Assembly (NCBI GenBank): GCA_016717595.1
Contig: JADKFE010000120.1
Location: 1-15,422, forward strand
Source: Deltaproteobacteria bacterium
GTDB taxonomy: Bacteria > Myxococcota_A > UBA796 > CAJQPC01
Direction: 5' to 3'
Length of the DNA: 15,422 nt
Under the pieces are notes generated by a model. That model was not told the DNA's origin. It was given only the letters and a program-made list of their open reading frames with translations, and did no database searches. Positions 14,657 through 15,422 of this stretch are shown piece by piece. Position 1 is the stretch's first letter; each line of letters opens with the position of its first letter. The translations under genes were made by a program, and so were the position numbers.

Positions 14657-15422
14657 GTGCTGCTCGACCCCAAGAACGGCCCCGACCACGATCTGCCGCC
14701 GCCCCCGACGCCGCCGCGGTCCTACGTCGTGGCGTCGCTGCCGCGCACGGGCAGCACGCTGTTGTGTGACGCCTTGTGGGCCACGGGCCTCGCCGGGGCG
14801 CCCCAGGAGCACCTCAACCCCATGCAGCTCCGCGACTGGTCCCTGCGCGCGGGGCGCTGGCGCTACGCCCTGATCCGCGGGCCGCTGTTGGCCCTGGTGG
14901 CGCGGCGCGGCCTGCCCCCGGCCAAGCTCCAGGCGCACCTGGACCGCGTGCGCGCGGCGCGCTCATCCGGCGGGCTCTACGGCCTCAAGCTCCACGCCCA
15001 CCACCTCACGCGGCACTTTCCCACGGGTGACCTCGAGTCATTCTTGGGCCCGCTCCGCTGGATCTACGTCACCCGCGACGACAAGCTCAGCCAAGCGATC
15101 TCCTGGGCCCGGGCCCAGCAGACCGGCGCCTGGGCGAGCTGGCAGCGCCCCGACCTGCCGCCGGTGTACAGTCGCCGCCGCATCACCCGCTGCCTGGCGC
15201 AGATCCACGAGGGCGAGGCCCTGTGGGAGGCCCACTTCGCGGCGCGCGGCGTGACGCCCCTCCGCCTGAGCTACGAGCAGCTCGCCCAAGACCTCCCGGG
15301 CGCCGTGCGCGCGGCCCTGGCTTGGTTGGGGGTGGCGGAGGCCGAGGCGGTGGAGGTGCCGCCGCCGCGGCTCAAACGGCAGGCCGACGGCGTGAACGCG
15401 GCGTGGCGGGCGCGGTTTGAGG
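14657..15422 (+). CDS. Stf0-family sulfotransferase, C-terminus beyond window
   Basis: The open frame continues past the right edge; 255 residues are visible. YVVASLPRTGSTLLCDAL (23-40) holds the phosphosulfate-binding loop LPRTGST (28-34), and WIYVTRDDKLSQAISWARAQQTGAW (135-159, in outline) is the 3'-phosphate-binding and dimer region of Stf0-like enzymes. YGLKLHAHHL, the conserved IHEGEALWEAHF and LSYEQL segments also fit. Stf0 enzymes transfer sulfate from PAPS to a hydroxyl, classically on trehalose in mycobacterial sulfolipid synthesis; other members modify glycolipids. The GTG at 14657 gives a short Pro-rich lead before the first strand. An in-frame ATG at 14612 would overlap the divergent gene's start. 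No strong ribosome site is seen. Sugar acceptor unknown. Confidence 0.82.
   Translation, partial: MLLDPKNGPDHDLPPPPTPPRSYVVASLPRTGSTLLCDALWATGLAGAPQEHLNPMQLRDWSLRAGRWRYALIRGPLLALVARRGLPPAKLQAHLDRVRAARSSGGLYGLKLHAHHLTRHFPTGDLESFLGPLRWIYVTRDDKLSQAISWARAQQTGAWASWQRPDLPPVYSRRRITRCLAQIHEGEALWEAHFAARGVTPLRLSYEQLAQDLPGAVRAALAWLGVAEAEAVEVPPPRLKRQADGVNAAWRARFE

Overview
The window is a compact, very GC-rich stretch of bacterial chromosome with short intergenic gaps, many predicted lipoproteins and strong G/C third-position bias. A MopE-type acidic metal-binding motif (DCDDNDPAV), a class I lysyl-tRNA synthetase and an Stf0-type sulfotransferase together suggest Myxococcota or a related delta-proteobacterial lineage. 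That placement is inferred from gene content and not from any marker-gene comparison. No tRNA, rRNA, CRISPR array, transposase or phage gene is visible.

Layout, left to right. (1) The 5' part of a RecF/SMC-like AAA ATPase gene (minus strand) with a good promoter and Shine-Dalgarno sequence. (2) A 267-bp gap with nested inverted repeats and three degenerate direct repeats. (3) A class I glutamine amidotransferase/peptidase C26 gene (minus), divergent from a diacylglycerol-kinase-family gene (plus), which is followed by an unrecognised lipoprotein gene. (4) A convergent secreted alpha/beta-hydrolase lipoprotein (minus). (5) Class I lysyl-tRNA synthetase (plus), then a MacA-MacB type tripartite efflux set: adaptor, ABC ATPase and FtsX-fold permease, with no outer-membrane partner in view. 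(6) A minus-strand cell-surface cluster read from right to left: a lipoprotein with a MopE motif and an FGE/sulfatase-modifying-factor fold, a translationally coupled SGNH hydrolase, a 348-bp gap holding a palindromic CACAGAGG element, and a multi-spanning membrane protein resembling YfhO/GT-C proteins. (7) A divergent, right-truncated Stf0-like sulfotransferase.

The most notable observations are two reading-frame breaks at C/G-rich sites: one at the 3' end of the membrane-protein gene, one near the 5' end of the FGE-like lipoprotein gene. Both look like single-base indels and each is repaired by one base. Others are the large CACAGAGG inverted element, a 14-bp tandem duplication at the macA/macB junction that makes a four-codon ORF bridging two TGATG junctions, and an FGE-like protein lacking the catalytic cysteine pair. 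The right-hand cluster (FGE-like lipoprotein, SGNH hydrolase, GT-C-like membrane protein, Stf0 sulfotransferase) could be a locus for building or modifying a surface glycan or lipid. That is the best candidate for an undescribed system here, but the sequence alone gives only circumstantial support.
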